A stretch of 22,332 bases of DNA from Stenotrophomonas sp. (GTDB lineage: Bacteria > Pseudomonadota > Gammaproteobacteria > Xanthomonadales > Xanthomonadaceae): positions 12,112 to 34,443 of the forward strand of contig DQIG01000060.1 of NCBI GenBank assembly GCA_003525885.1. The letters are read 5' to 3'. This document shows positions 1 to 8,106 of this stretch, piece by piece; the stretch's first letter is position 1, and each line of letters begins with the position of its first letter. Position numbers and translations under genes: made by a program. Under the pieces are notes generated by a model. The model worked only from the letters and a program-made list of their open reading frames with translations. It ran no database searches and had not been told where the DNA came from.

Positions 1-92
1 GCCACACCACCGGCGGGCGAAACGAAGCGGTTGGCAACGAGCGCTGCGGTGGCCTTCACGGACAGCGTGAGCAGAGCGATGTTCTGCGACAT
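1..92 (-). CDS. DUF2190-like capsid cement/decoration protein, N-terminal fragment
   Basis: Only the first 30 codons are visible before the window edge. The ATG lies at 92-90, and an AGGAG ribosome-binding site sits 5-6 bases upstream. The N-terminus begins MSQNIALLTLSVKATAALVA and continues with an alternating hydrophobic stretch and an AGG turn, which resembles DUF2190 proteins that follow the protease/scaffold gene in many Mu-like phages and decorate the capsid. The gene follows the scaffold stop by only 22 bases and so belongs to the same late operon. The assignment rests on a short fragment and on gene order, so it is tentative. Confidence 0.5.
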   Translation of the reverse strand, partial: MSQNIALLTLSVKATAALVANRFVSPAGGV

Positions 93-114
93 GGTTCTCT
101 CCTAGAAAAGTGGG

Positions 115-603
115 TTAGCCGCCAACCGCTGCAACCGCATCGGCCCACGAAGCGCCGGGGTGCTGCTGCTGGTAGGCCTTGGCCTTGTTGAACAGCACCG
201 CGCGGTCCGGCGACACGGTGGAGCCGAGCGGAGCCGAGAAGTTGGCCGGCGATTCGACGCCCTGGTCGCCCGACTTCTCGGAGAAGTCGATTGCCTTCGG
301 CATCGCGGTGAGCAGCTCACGCAGCACCTGGTCCGCCGGCTTGGAGACCTGGTTGTCACCTTCGGCGAAGTTCAGCGCCTGGCCGCCGGCTGGCATCGAC
401 AGCAGCAGTTCGATAACGCCTGCCTTCTGGCGCGGCAGCAGTTTGCCTTCGGTGACCAGGGTCTCGGCGAAGCTGGCCGCGTCTTCGCGACGTGTGGCTT
501 CTTCACGGGCGGCGAGCGCCTTCTCGCGCACATCCAGGGCGGCAGTCTGCGTCTGGATTTCCTGCTCGCGCTGGGCGATCTGTTCCGGGGTCTGCTGTGA
601 CAT
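115..603 (-). CDS. Internal-start scaffold protein (Mu Z-like), in frame with the protease
   Basis: An in-frame ATG at 603-601 (residue 219 of the full protein) opens exactly where the scaffold half begins (MSQQTPEQIAQREQE). A GGAG motif lies 7 bases upstream of it. This would give a separate 162-residue scaffold. In Mu and lambda, scaffold is made the same way from an internal start within the protease gene (I/Z in Mu). The product would be a mostly helical, charged core-forming protein that is removed during capsid maturation. The sequence shows the start and ribosome-binding site. That it is used is inference from the Mu precedent. Confidence 0.6.
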   Translation of the reverse strand: MSQQTPEQIAQREQEIQTQTAALDVREKALAAREEATRREDAASFAETLVTEGKLLPRQKAGVIELLLSMPAGGQALNFAEGDNQVSKPADQVLRELLTAMPKAIDFSEKSGDQGVESPANFSAPLGSTVSPDRAVLFNKAKAYQQQHPGASWADAVAAVGG

Positions 604-1257
604 GGGAGTCTCCGTAGTTGTTTCATCAGTGGGTGCCGCAAAAGACGTCGGCGAAAGGCCAGCGCGATCGTCCGGATCACGGGTGCTCTCAGTGACCTCG
701 CGGATCTGCCATTGCGGGATGAGCTTGTCGGCGGTTTCCAGCCCATCACGGTCGATGAGGTAGTCGCGCAGCGACTGCAGCAAGGAGCCCAGCGTCCAGC
801 CCAGGCGCGCGAGCGGCTGCGAGAAGCAGACGGCCTCCTCGCCGTCAGCGAAGGACGCGGATTTGAGGCCCTTCACCGCCGGCGGCTGGGCGCCCAGGAA
901 ACCGATGTGCCGAAGGTAGAATTTGCCTGGTGTCGGATTGCCCGGTGTGTTGGGCAGGAAGATCGACGCGCTGATCTTCTTGAAGCGCCCCTTGTTGACC
1001 ATGCTGGCGAAATCGGGGTCGACCTGGTGCGGTTGGGCGAACAGTACGCCGTCGCGGCACTCCAGGGTTTTACCCCAGCCGTACGCCGGCAGGTCTGCCT
1101 TGGGATGACCAACGACGATCGGCGCTTCGTGCAGATCGACACTGTAGGTCTGTGCAATCTGCTGAACGTCGTCTTCGCTGAAGGTATAGGACTTCCCGTC
1201 TTCGGCGACGTGGGTTCCTGCCTTGAAGATTTGCAGTGCGGCGGCGGGCTGGTTCAT
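115..1257 (-). CDS. Mu I-like prohead protease with C-terminal scaffold (I/Z type)
   Basis: This 380-residue protein has the layout of Mu gpI (protease fused to scaffold). Residues 1-150 form the protease-like part, with HPKAD at 51-55 (candidate catalytic His51) and an ISASI segment near 95-99 (candidate catalytic Ser). Residues 150-215 form a linker. Residues 219-380 are the charged, Gln/Glu-rich scaffold half, with a coiled coil at about 225-265. Its role would be to direct capsid assembly and then mature the prohead by proteolysis, destroying the scaffold. The ATG at 1257-1255 follows a 214-base gap holding a candidate late promoter. The gene starts a new transcription unit after gpG and is followed by the DUF2190-like gene. 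The catalytic residues are proposed by analogy, not shown. Confidence 0.8.
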   Translation of the reverse strand: MNQPAAALQIFKAGTHVAEDGKSYTFSEDDVQQIAQTYSVDLHEAPIVVGHPKADLPAYGWGKTLECRDGVLFAQPHQVDPDFASMVNKGRFKKISASIFLPNTPGNPTPGKFYLRHIGFLGAQPPAVKGLKSASFADGEEAVCFSQPLARLGWTLGSLLQSLRDYLIDRDGLETADKLIPQWQIREVTESTRDPDDRAGLSPTSFAAPTDETTTETPMSQQTPEQIAQREQEIQTQTAALDVREKALAAREEATRREDAASFAETLVTEGKLLPRQKAGVIELLLSMPAGGQALNFAEGDNQVSKPADQVLRELLTAMPKAIDFSEKSGDQGVESPANFSAPLGSTVSPDRAVLFNKAKAYQQQHPGASWADAVAAVGG

Positions 1258-1284
1258 GCCGCCATGTTCCTGTCGCGATTGCGT

Positions 1285-1333
1285 CAGGTCATTTGCACGG
1301 GTTCACAGCTTTTCCGGGTCGCACGCGCGCGAC
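1285..1333 (-). promoter_or_regulatory. Candidate late promoter for the protease/scaffold operon (PI-like)
   Basis: In the minus orientation the element GAACCCGTGCAAATGACCTG (1304-1285) matches the copy before the lysis operon at 19 of 20 positions. A CG-rich near-palindrome lies just upstream at 1318-1333. It sits in the 214-base gap between gpG and the protease gene, about 28 bases before the protease ATG. Mu has its C-activated PI promoter at the equivalent place. No good -35 is visible, as expected for activator-dependent promoters. No other gene-sized feature is seen in this gap. Confidence 0.55.
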
Positions 1334-1471
1334 TGTCAGTGGCCCGCCTGCATCACCGTCTTTGAAGCGGGAGGGAACGCGCAGAAAGCGGTGTCTGACA
1401 CTTGCGGTACATGAGCGACGCATCACCGTGCCACTCAGCACGTCATCGGGCGCTGCGGCGCGCTGTCGCGC

Positions 1472-2047
1472 TCACTCCGAAAACAAACCTGCCACGTGAT
1501 CTGAAGCGATAAGGACGACCTCTTGCTCATCCTCGGTGGACAGGCCGAGCCACGGGCGCGCGGGAATGCCGATCGTGTACGCCGGCAACGTCACCCACTG
1601 AGCGAAGTTGGACTGGCGTCGCTTCACGAACTGCGTTCCGACTTCACCATCCCGTCCCTGACGGAAGTACACCTGGGTAGAGCGTGCAGGTCTGTTGATC
1701 GCACCGCCGAACTGGTGGATAGCGCCGTAAGGCGCGTTGGTGCCTACCAGCAGTGTGTCGCCTACCACTTGATGCGCGAGCTGGTCACCGAGCATGTGGA
1801 AGTCGAAGCGGAGCATCGGAACGCCTGGACGCTTGCGTTCCTTGTACCGCCGGTAGCTCGGTGAGAGCGGTGCCCAAGGGGCGCCGTCCGGCGACACCTG
1901 GCGTGCGGCACGGTCGCGCGTGGAGCGCAGCAGGTACTCGCCGATGTCGTCCAGCATCGGCTGGAGCGCGTCGTTGCGCAGCCCTTTGGCGGCGTTGCGC
2001 AACGCGGGGCCGGCAGTGTCTTTGGTGATTTCAACGCGCGCAGCCAT
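1472..2047 (-). CDS. Phage virion morphogenesis protein (Mu gpG-like)
   Basis: A 191-residue protein of the Mu gpG/phage virion-morphogenesis family, which is thought to act at head completion or head-tail joining. Recognisable parts are the segment PDGAPWAPLSPSYRRYK (about residues 53-69), the hydrophobic LRFDFHMLGDQL stretch, the turn GTNAPYGAIHQFGG and the C-terminal IPARPWLGLS motif. The usual family length is about 150-190 residues. The ATG (2047-2045) overlaps the gpF stop by one base (TGATG), which suggests translational coupling. It is the last gene before the gap that holds the second late promoter. Confidence 0.85.
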   Translation of the reverse strand: MAARVEITKDTAGPALRNAAKGLRNDALQPMLDDIGEYLLRSTRDRAARQVSPDGAPWAPLSPSYRRYKERKRPGVPMLRFDFHMLGDQLAHQVVGDTLLVGTNAPYGAIHQFGGAINRPARSTQVYFRQGRDGEVGTQFVKRRQSNFAQWVTLPAYTIGIPARPWLGLSTEDEQEVVLIASDHVAGLFSE

Positions 2048-3321
2048 CAGGGGATCTCGCCTTGAATCAGCTGCCAGCCGCCACCTTCGACCAGGCGTTG
2101 AAGGTTCGCCGACGGAACCATAGTGGCATCCTGGATCAGGTTGGGCATGGCGGCGTTGGGCTGGATTCGGACGTCGACGACCAGGCGCTGCCGCCGATCG
2201 CCCTGAAGTACGAAGCGCACAATGCTGGCGGCTGCGTCGTATAGGAGCGCAAACGGCGATCGCATCGCGCTGGCCAGCTGAGGGAAGTGCGCCTGCGGCA
2301 CCTTATCCAGCACGTCGGCTGTCTCGATCGCGATCGCCGCCGAGCCCAGCTCGGCCGCCTTACCCTGCAGCGCATCGACTGCACTCGCCTGCAGGGCGCC
2401 CACGAGGTACTGGCCTGCATGTGTGCGGCCAGCTGAAGCGGCCGCACGCCACTCGGTCAGGCCTGCCTGTATCGCATCCAGCGCACGGGGGCGCTCCAGT
2501 ACCTGGGCAGCAGTACGTGCCGCCGGGGTTGCAGGCAGGCGCACATTCTTACGCAACGCACCCTGCAGGGCTTCTTCGATTCCACTGCCCAACGCAGGTG
2601 GTGTCTGCGGTCCACCTCTGCGGTTCGGCCAACCATCCAAGCTGCGGCCGGGCGCATAGCCGAAACCAGGATCCACACCCACCGGCGTTTCGACCAGGAA
2701 CGGACCGCTGGGGCTGCGCTGTCCGACCAGGCGCTGCTCAAACTCAATTGCTGGGGCCTTGTCCGGCCCGTCCTTGCCCAACCGCGCAAGATCACGATCG
2801 CTGAGCGCCTCAACATAGCACTGGCAGCCCCAGCCATTGGCGGGGAAGAACCACTGCCACCAGGGATCGTCGCAATGCAGGACCATCCCATCCCAAGCCT
2901 GGTGCAGCGGGCGCGGAGTCTCGACCGCATCGCTATGGCGGTAGCGCCACCAGGGCCTGGACTTCTTCAGCGCCTGCAGCTGATGCCAACGCCCCGCGTT
3001 GTAGCTCTGGCGGAGGTTGGTCTCGTAGATGACGCGGGTGCGCCAGTTGCGACCACCGTTGTAGTCCCAGCCATGCGTGGCCACGATGCTGTCGAAGTCG
3101 CGGCGGAACTGCTCCAGCGTGCCACCGTCCTCGATGGCCTTGCGGATAGCGGCGGCAAAGTCGGCCACCAGCTCGTCGCGATTGGCGCCCGCAACCATGA
3201 AGCCCTGGTCGTGCTCAGACTCCCACACGTCCAGCCAGCTTTCCGTGACGATATTTCGCTTACGCCGGAAGAACGCGATCTGCTGGGCGAAGGGAACTGT
3301 GCCATAGCCAACACCAGCCAT
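2047..3321 (-). CDS. Minor head protein, Mu gpF-like (phage head morphogenesis domain)
   Basis: A 424-residue protein. Residues 45-170 carry the hallmarks of the Mu F/SPP1 gp7 head-morphogenesis domain: RVIYETNLRQSYNAGRW (96-112), HCDDPWWQWFFPANGWGCQC (149-168) and a conserved DG turn in AWDGMVLH. F-type proteins are minor capsid components associated with the portal and needed for head assembly. The start at 3321 is 3 bases after the portal stop. Residues from about 240 to 424 form an extra C-terminal region that I do not recognise; see findings. Mu-like gpF proteins often carry variable C-terminal additions. Confidence 0.85.
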   Translation of the reverse strand: MAGVGYGTVPFAQQIAFFRRKRNIVTESWLDVWESEHDQGFMVAGANRDELVADFAAAIRKAIEDGGTLEQFRRDFDSIVATHGWDYNGGRNWRTRVIYETNLRQSYNAGRWHQLQALKKSRPWWRYRHSDAVETPRPLHQAWDGMVLHCDDPWWQWFFPANGWGCQCYVEALSDRDLARLGKDGPDKAPAIEFEQRLVGQRSPSGPFLVETPVGVDPGFGYAPGRSLDGWPNRRGGPQTPPALGSGIEEALQGALRKNVRLPATPAARTAAQVLERPRALDAIQAGLTEWRAAASAGRTHAGQYLVGALQASAVDALQGKAAELGSAAIAIETADVLDKVPQAHFPQLASAMRSPFALLYDAAASIVRFVLQGDRRQRLVVDVRIQPNAAMPNLIQDATMVPSANLQRLVEGGGWQLIQGEIP

Positions 3322-3324
3322 CGA

Positions 3325-4848
3325 TCAGCTCCCGATCGACTGCTGGACGTCATCACGGCCGCGCAGGTGTGCGGCTGCGAGGCCTTGGGCTGTGGCCGTC
3401 GCGAACTCCTCCAGGCTCATATCCGGCGCCCGTGCCAGCACCTGCTCGTACAGATCCTCAAGAGACGTCGCCCCGTCCGTAAGCTCACGGAGGATGGCCA
3501 CCCATTGCTCACCTGCAGGACGCGACACACGATCGAGCTGGGCAGCCATGCTATCGGCCGCTCTGCCAACCGCATCTGCGAAGGCGGCGGGGTGATGGCG
3601 TTGCAGCAGTGAAAGGATGGACGCAGAAGGGTCCGCGAATGCCGGTCCGGCGATCGCGCTGGAATCAAGGGGCGGCACAGCGGTGGGAGCCCCGACCTCG
3701 ACCCATTCACCACCATAGGTATCCTGAACGTGCTTGAGGGTGGGCTTGAAGCCAAGGCGCGATACCGTTTCTTCTCGCTTGGCTCTGCTTTCCAGATCCT
3801 CAGCCTCCTCCGTGACGCGGTAGACGCGGGGAATTGCAGCACCGGGGAAATTCCACTCCGTAATCCAGCGGGCGGGACCAGTGTTGAAGGACTCGCACAC
3901 CAAGTCGGCATCGGCCTTGATGATGTCAGCGCGAACGTCGGCCTGCAGGTCGTCATTCCCCAGCCGTCCGGCGGTGCCTTGGGTGCTGGCTGTCTGACCC
4001 AGGACGACCTTTTGAATGGCCGCGTCCATCGCATCCTGCAGGGCCTTGTAGTCGGCAGTGCCGCTGCGCCCAGCGGCCAGCAGCTCCAACACCATGCCAT
4101 CCGGCAAGATCACACCGGAATCGGTGGTGATGGCGCGGGTGGCCTGGAGCAGCTTTGCCTTCTCGGAATCAGTTGCATCCGACCCATACTTACCCACGGC
4201 AGTAGGCATGCCGAACTTCTCCAGGAAGATCAGCCAGAACTTCATGCCGTTCCGCTTGAACAGCACCGGCCAGTAGAGCCAGTGCGCAAGACCCAGGCCG
4301 TAGGGTTCGTCGTCGTGGTCAGCACCGGCGCAGAAGCTCCAGAAGTACGGCGCCTGGGCCGGCACGCCCTCCAGCATGTTATTCATGGTCAACATGCGCA
4401 GATCGCCCTCCTTGCCGAAGCGGAATCGGCGGCGATTGCGCACTTTGATCGCTTTGAAGCCAATGCGGTCGCCCACGCGCTCGTAGATAAGTTCTGCCAC
4501 TGCGTAGCCATAGAAGACGCCGGCCAGCATCTTCGTCGTCACGTTGTCCCAACCGATCTTGTCCAGTTGCGCCTTCAGGAAGTCGGCGGCTTCCTGGTCG
4601 ATAGGCCGATCTCCGCCTGCGTCGACCTGGTACTCGCACTGGGTAACTGCCAGCTGGCGCTGACCAAAGGTGGACTTCACCTCGGGGTCGGAGAACACCT
4701 GCTCGTAGATCAGGAGGTCGCTGGTGCCGCGTGAGCGAAGCACGCTGTCGTAGGGGCGCAGCAGAGGGCCGGTGTACCCACGAGTGATGTCGATGCCATC
4801 CGCGGTGGTTGCGATCTCTCGGCCGACCTCAGGGCGCGCCTGGTTCAT
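3325..4848 (-). CDS. Portal protein, DUF935 (Mu gp29-like)
   Basis: A 507-residue DUF935 portal protein. Portals form the dodecameric ring through which terminase loads DNA. Diagnostic stretches are YGYAVAELIYE (113-123), RFRFGKEGDLRML (141-153) and the run DEPYGLGLAHWLYWPVLFKR (180-199), followed by FWLIFLEKFGMPTAVGKY. The length is typical of Mu gp29 (about 510). The ATG at 4848 overlaps the terminase TGA (ATGA), a coupled junction. The Ala-rich C-terminal tail (from about 390) is less conserved in the family. The call is confident from sequence and position between terminase and gpF. Confidence 0.92.
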   Translation of the reverse strand: MNQARPEVGREIATTADGIDITRGYTGPLLRPYDSVLRSRGTSDLLIYEQVFSDPEVKSTFGQRQLAVTQCEYQVDAGGDRPIDQEAADFLKAQLDKIGWDNVTTKMLAGVFYGYAVAELIYERVGDRIGFKAIKVRNRRRFRFGKEGDLRMLTMNNMLEGVPAQAPYFWSFCAGADHDDEPYGLGLAHWLYWPVLFKRNGMKFWLIFLEKFGMPTAVGKYGSDATDSEKAKLLQATRAITTDSGVILPDGMVLELLAAGRSGTADYKALQDAMDAAIQKVVLGQTASTQGTAGRLGNDDLQADVRADIIKADADLVCESFNTGPARWITEWNFPGAAIPRVYRVTEEAEDLESRAKREETVSRLGFKPTLKHVQDTYGGEWVEVGAPTAVPPLDSSAIAGPAFADPSASILSLLQRHHPAAFADAVGRAADSMAAQLDRVSRPAGEQWVAILRELTDGATSLEDLYEQVLARAPDMSLEEFATATAQGLAAAHLRGRDDVQQSIGS

Positions 4849-6575
4849 ACATAACCTCCAAAGTCATTGCCACCAGCCACAGTGCCGAAGCCGTCATCGC
4901 TAATGCGCAGGGGGCCATCGTCCAAGGCTGCGAAGCTGCCTCGCGCACCGGTGGACTGGAACTCAATTGGAACTCGCGTCACGTGGTTGAGCGCAGCGAA
5001 CTGCGTCAGGGCACCAGCGATCGCGCCGTCGCCGTGGCGTACCAGCTCGGCATCCTGCAGATCCTTGCGCTCCAGTTTGGGCACCATCGGAATGCCGTCG
5101 ACGTACTCGACCGCTCTGTGGTCATCCTCCAGCGAGGCGTCCCTGGGAAGGCTGATGAAACCATCCTCAAAAAGCGAGATGTACTTGGGCATCCATTCGC
5201 CGTACCAGGGGCGCGACAGCGTTACCTCATGGATGGGGCCGCCCTTGTAGCGCCCTGCCTCCTTGTCCAGCTCGGCCCTACCGTATCGGTCGCCGGTGTA
5301 CTCCATCAGCGTCTGGCCGGGGCCGGTGGCATCCCCTGCGAACGTCCAGCGTCCTGCAGCTTCCGTCTTCAGGAAGTCCAGCAGCGCCCACAGGATCTGC
5401 TCCTGCTGGCGGGTGGGAGCATTGGCCAGCTCGATCAGGAACGGCACTACGCGGCGCAGATCCTGCTCGATTCGCGCGGGCATAATCACCGAGAAGTGGC
5501 GATGGCGGGCGAAATCCATGCCAACCGCCCAGCGGCCGGTGAATCCCTTGGTGGCCGCCCTCAGTGCCGGCATCAGCTGCGTGGCAATCCAGGACGCGCA
5601 CCAAACCTCGCGCTCCGTCTCGGGGCGCTTCGGGAAGTCGTCATCGAAGACGATCCGCAGTACCGGCCGGGTCTCCGCCATTGCGCGGTCGAGCCACACC
5701 GAAGGAATGGCCGAACCATCGCCGTCACGGGGAATGACGTCCAGCTCCTCGCGCATCGCAGCCTTGCGCGGGCCGTAGGCGGAGCGGATCGCGTTGTACC
5801 ACTCGCGCTTCCCATCCGGCGTGGCGATCTTGCCGCGCATGGCGCAGGCCCGCTCGTAGAGGCCGTTGGCCACGGCATCGTCGAAGCTGATCCGGATGAC
5901 CTTCGCCTTTGCGCCATAGCGCCCCGCGCGGATGTCCTGCACCAGCTGATTGAACGGGTTCTTCTTACCCCTGTGGGTTGACCATACCCGGATGCGGCCG
6001 CCCCAGATGAGCAGTGCGGTGGCCGACTCCAGCACCTTGGCCACGTCCTTGTGGAGTGCCGCTTCGTCCAGGTCGACCACGCCCTGCAGGCCGTGGATAT
6101 TCTCGGGGCGCGAGGACAGGGCCGTGACCCGGAACCCGCTGGCAAAGCGGACGCGGAACGCTTGGATCTGGCGGCTTGTCCCGTCAGGCGCCTGGTCCTG
6201 AAAAATGTGCTGTTCAACACGTGATGCCTGCCCCCGCGCAATGATCGGCGCGAACTTGGCAACGTAGCCAATGAACTCCAGGCCTTTCTCTTTCGTGTCG
6301 GCCATGTACCACACGTTGTCACCGCCGGCATCCTTGGACGAAGCGGCGGTGATCGTGTCGGTCAGCGCCTGCGCGAAGGTGATGCCGGTGCGGCGCCCCT
6401 TCTCGCATACCGCGATATCCAGGCCCTCCTGCATCCGGATCCATTCGGATTGGTGGGCCATCAGTACGCCGGCCTCACGCGGGTCGAAGTTGGACGAGAT
6501 GGTGCGGACGCTCTCTGGAAGGTCATCCCAATCCAGAACGCGCTCGGTATCCGGCAGCGGCGTCAGCTCGGACAC
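4845..6575 (-). CDS. Terminase large subunit (Mu gp28-like)
   Basis: A 576-residue two-domain packaging motor. The N-terminal ATPase part has a Walker-A-like loop CEKGRRTGIT (57-66) and a Walker B strand with catalytic acid VVDLDEAAL (166-174). The C-terminal RNase-H-like nuclease has three candidate metal-binding acids: Asp354 in GMDFARHRH, Asp415 in AGDATGPGQ and Asp517 in RHGDGAIA. Mu-type terminase cuts host DNA flanking the inserted phage genome during headful packaging. The start is GTG (6575-6573), directly after the TAA of the gp27-like gene, with GGGAG about 9 bases upstream. Confidence 0.92.
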   Translation of the reverse strand: MSELTPLPDTERVLDWDDLPESVRTISSNFDPREAGVLMAHQSEWIRMQEGLDIAVCEKGRRTGITFAQALTDTITAASSKDAGGDNVWYMADTKEKGLEFIGYVAKFAPIIARGQASRVEQHIFQDQAPDGTSRQIQAFRVRFASGFRVTALSSRPENIHGLQGVVDLDEAALHKDVAKVLESATALLIWGGRIRVWSTHRGKKNPFNQLVQDIRAGRYGAKAKVIRISFDDAVANGLYERACAMRGKIATPDGKREWYNAIRSAYGPRKAAMREELDVIPRDGDGSAIPSVWLDRAMAETRPVLRIVFDDDFPKRPETEREVWCASWIATQLMPALRAATKGFTGRWAVGMDFARHRHFSVIMPARIEQDLRRVVPFLIELANAPTRQQEQILWALLDFLKTEAAGRWTFAGDATGPGQTLMEYTGDRYGRAELDKEAGRYKGGPIHEVTLSRPWYGEWMPKYISLFEDGFISLPRDASLEDDHRAVEYVDGIPMVPKLERKDLQDAELVRHGDGAIAGALTQFAALNHVTRVPIEFQSTGARGSFAALDDGPLRISDDGFGTVAGGNDFGGYV

Positions 6576-7133
6576 TTAGCCGACTCCCTGCAGGACGGTG
6601 TTCCGCCAGAAGGCAACGTCGTCGGCGCCAAGGCCGCGCGCACGTGCCGCGTCCTCCACACGCTGCGAGGCCTCCTGAAGCGCCTTCTCCCGCACCTCAG
6701 TCGCCCACTTGTGGCGGTTCACACTGGCACGACTCAGGGTGGCGATGTTCTTGGCCGCCTTGCCCAGGAGAGCAATGCGCTCGCCGGGTTCCATCCCCTC
6801 TGCGTCGCCCTCCTCCAGTTCCTGCAACGCCAGCAGCGCGTCGAAGATCTCGGACTGGATGATGCTGATGATCGCATTGCTGCGCTCGTCCGCATCATCA
6901 GGCGCCGCCTGGCTGATGAGGCGCGCCGCTTCAGTGCTGGCCTGGACGGCGGCAAGGCGCCGCTCCAGCTTCTGGCCATAGGCGCCGACGGCGCTCTTGC
7001 CGATGCTGAAACCCTTCTCCGTGAGCCATTCGGCCAGCCCGACGTACCCGCCGAAGCCGGAGGCAATCAGGCGGGTGTCCAGCTCGGCACGGATGTCCTG
7101 GGGAAGCTGATGGATCTTGCTGGCCGGGGGCAT
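6576..7133 (-). CDS. DUF3486 protein, Mu gp27-like (probable terminase small subunit)
   Basis: A 185-residue DUF3486 protein. The N-terminal part (about residues 8-60) reads as a helix-turn-helix: IHQLPQDIRAELDTRLI, then YVGLAEWLTEKGFSIGKSAVGAYG, then basic KLERRL. The rest is helical and Ala/Glu-rich. In Mu-like phages gp27 lies just before the large terminase and is taken to be the DNA-recognising small subunit. The ATG at 7133 is 4 bases after the gp26-like stop. The stop abuts the terminase GTG. The family is clear. The small-terminase role is inferred from position and the HTH. Confidence 0.85.
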   Translation of the reverse strand: MPPASKIHQLPQDIRAELDTRLIASGFGGYVGLAEWLTEKGFSIGKSAVGAYGQKLERRLAAVQASTEAARLISQAAPDDADERSNAIISIIQSEIFDALLALQELEEGDAEGMEPGERIALLGKAAKNIATLSRASVNRHKWATEVREKALQEASQRVEDAARARGLGADDVAFWRNTVLQGVG

Positions 7134-7137
7134 GGTG

Positions 7138-7452
7138 TCACCAGTACCGTTCGGGCCGAGCGATGCCCGGATCGCACTGCGCGGTGTACTCGGCGATATC
7201 GGTGCCGAGGCGGGTCATGTCGGCATGCCAGCGCCCATCCGGGCGCTTGTCCAGCTCGATCATGCGGCGGTCTTCCAGATAGTCGAGTGCGCGACGCACC
7301 TCCAGCTGGGTGGCATCGGGATACAAGGCGTGCGCGATGCTGAGGAGGATCTCCTCGTAAGCACCGTAGGGTGCCGCGTTGTGCAGACCCAACAGCATCA
7401 CCCAGCGCAGGTTCTCCCGCCGAACTTTGTCCATGTCCAACTTAATGCTCAC
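7138..7452 (-). CDS. Mu gp26-like protein (VpaChn25_0724-type phage family)
   Basis: The GTG at 7452-7450 is preferred because AAGGAG lies 6-7 bases upstream. It overlaps the previous gene by 11 bases and gives 104 residues. A longer reading from 7515 would begin with a low-complexity Arg/Ser stretch that is antisense-like. Typical family segments are NLRWVMLLGLHNAAPYGAYE, the DAT-LE-RRALDYL region, GRWHADMTRLGTDIAEYT and the end CDPGIARPERYW. A winged-helix-like fold is plausible. Function in the family is unknown. It is conserved between gp25-like and gp27-like genes of Mu-like head modules, so a packaging-related role is inferred only. Confidence 0.8.
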   Translation of the reverse strand: MSIKLDMDKVRRENLRWVMLLGLHNAAPYGAYEEILLSIAHALYPDATQLEVRRALDYLEDRRMIELDKRPDGRWHADMTRLGTDIAEYTAQCDPGIARPERYW

Positions 7453-7756
7453 GTCTTGCTCCTTGGATCTGGATCGACTTGATCTCTGAGTTGATCGCGT
7501 CGAGCTTTGCCTCAATGACCGTCTGGCTTCGGATGTGGTCGTCTCTTCTCACGTACTCCCTGGCCAGTTCCGCCCGCAGTCCCAGCAGGTCCAGCTCCTG
7601 CTTGCGCCAGCCCTCGGCGGCCTTCTCAAAACCCGCCATGCGCTGGTCAATGCTTGCCTTGATCTGACTGATGCCCCACTTGACCAGGCCCACCAGCGTC
7701 CCGAGAAGTGCGAGCACAAGCGAAAGGGCCTGCCACAACTCCAACGAAATCTTCAT
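7442..7756 (-). CDS. DUF2730 protein, Mu gp25-like, membrane-anchored coiled coil
   Basis: The start is the ATG at 7756-7754, which overlaps the Rz1 stop (ATGA). The longer open frame upstream to 8005 is a shadow of Rz1. The 104 residues hold one membrane segment (about 6-28, WQALSLVLALLGTLVGLVKWG) followed by a charged coiled coil and the family signature AREYVRRDDHIRSQTVIEAKLDA. DUF2730 proteins occupy this slot in Mu-like phages. Their role is unknown. The N-terminal membrane helix makes it a possible lysis accessory or holin-like protein, but nothing here proves that. Confidence 0.8.
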   Translation of the reverse strand: MKISLELWQALSLVLALLGTLVGLVKWGISQIKASIDQRMAGFEKAAEGWRKQELDLLGLRAELAREYVRRDDHIRSQTVIEAKLDAINSEIKSIQIQGARREH

Positions 7757-8106
7757 TTCGTGGCGTCTCCGCCACTGAGATTGGGGTGTGCCATTTTTCT
7801 GGCGCCACTGAGCCGTTTCGATGTCGCGCGATCGTCGTTGGCCCTCTCCAGCAACTGCTGCCAGGCGTCCTCTCGCACGATCGCGTCGATCGCGCATGGA
7901 GTGAGCGTGCCGTCCTGCAGGCGGCACAGCGGCGGCGGTGCGGTCGGGGCCTGGAGCGGATCGGTTAGTGCCGAGGGCAGCTCGACGTAGACCAGGACCG
8001 GCCACTCGACCAGTTCAGTGCGGGTCAGCGGTTGCTTGGTCTCCCCACAGCCCGCGAGCAAGAGCAGCGCACACAGGAGTGGTGCGAAGCACGTTGCAGT
8101 CTTCAT
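7753..8106 (-). CDS. Outer-membrane spanin lipoprotein (Rz1-like)
   Basis: A 117-residue lipoprotein. Its N-terminus has a positively charged start, a hydrophobic stretch and lipobox LLAGC with the acylated Cys at residue 20. A proline-containing stretch follows (DPLQAPTAPPPLC), as in Rz1 proteins. The gene begins inside Rz in another frame, with 92 bases shared (8015-8106), the classic overlapping Rz/Rz1 layout. It would be the outer-membrane half of the spanin complex that fuses inner and outer membranes at the last step of lysis. At 117 residues it is longer than the 60-residue lambda Rz1. The Asp/Arg-rich C-terminal half is unusual. Confidence 0.82.
   Translation of the reverse strand: MKTATCFAPLLCALLLLAGCGETKQPLTRTELVEWPVLVYVELPSALTDPLQAPTAPPPLCRLQDGTLTPCAIDAIVREDAWQQLLERANDDRATSKRLSGARKMAHPNLSGGDATK

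Noticed and set aside
712..1365. Plus-strand open frame over the protease gene and the late-promoter gap
   Set aside because: It is antisense to the I/Z-like gene. The gap it enters is better explained by the repeated promoter element.
1350..1429. Direct repeat GCATCACCGT at 1350 and 1420
   Set aside because: It is ten bases long, has only two copies with no symmetry or positional meaning, and could occur by chance in GC-rich DNA.
4809..5981. Plus-strand open frame of 390 codons across the large terminase gene
   Set aside because: It is antisense to a terminase with complete ATPase and nuclease motifs, and no domain is recognisable in it.
7757..8005. Upstream extension of the DUF2730 protein by 83 residues
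   Set aside because: It lies inside Rz1 in another frame and is Arg-rich and low complexity. The ATG at 7756 overlaps the Rz1 stop and matches the family start.
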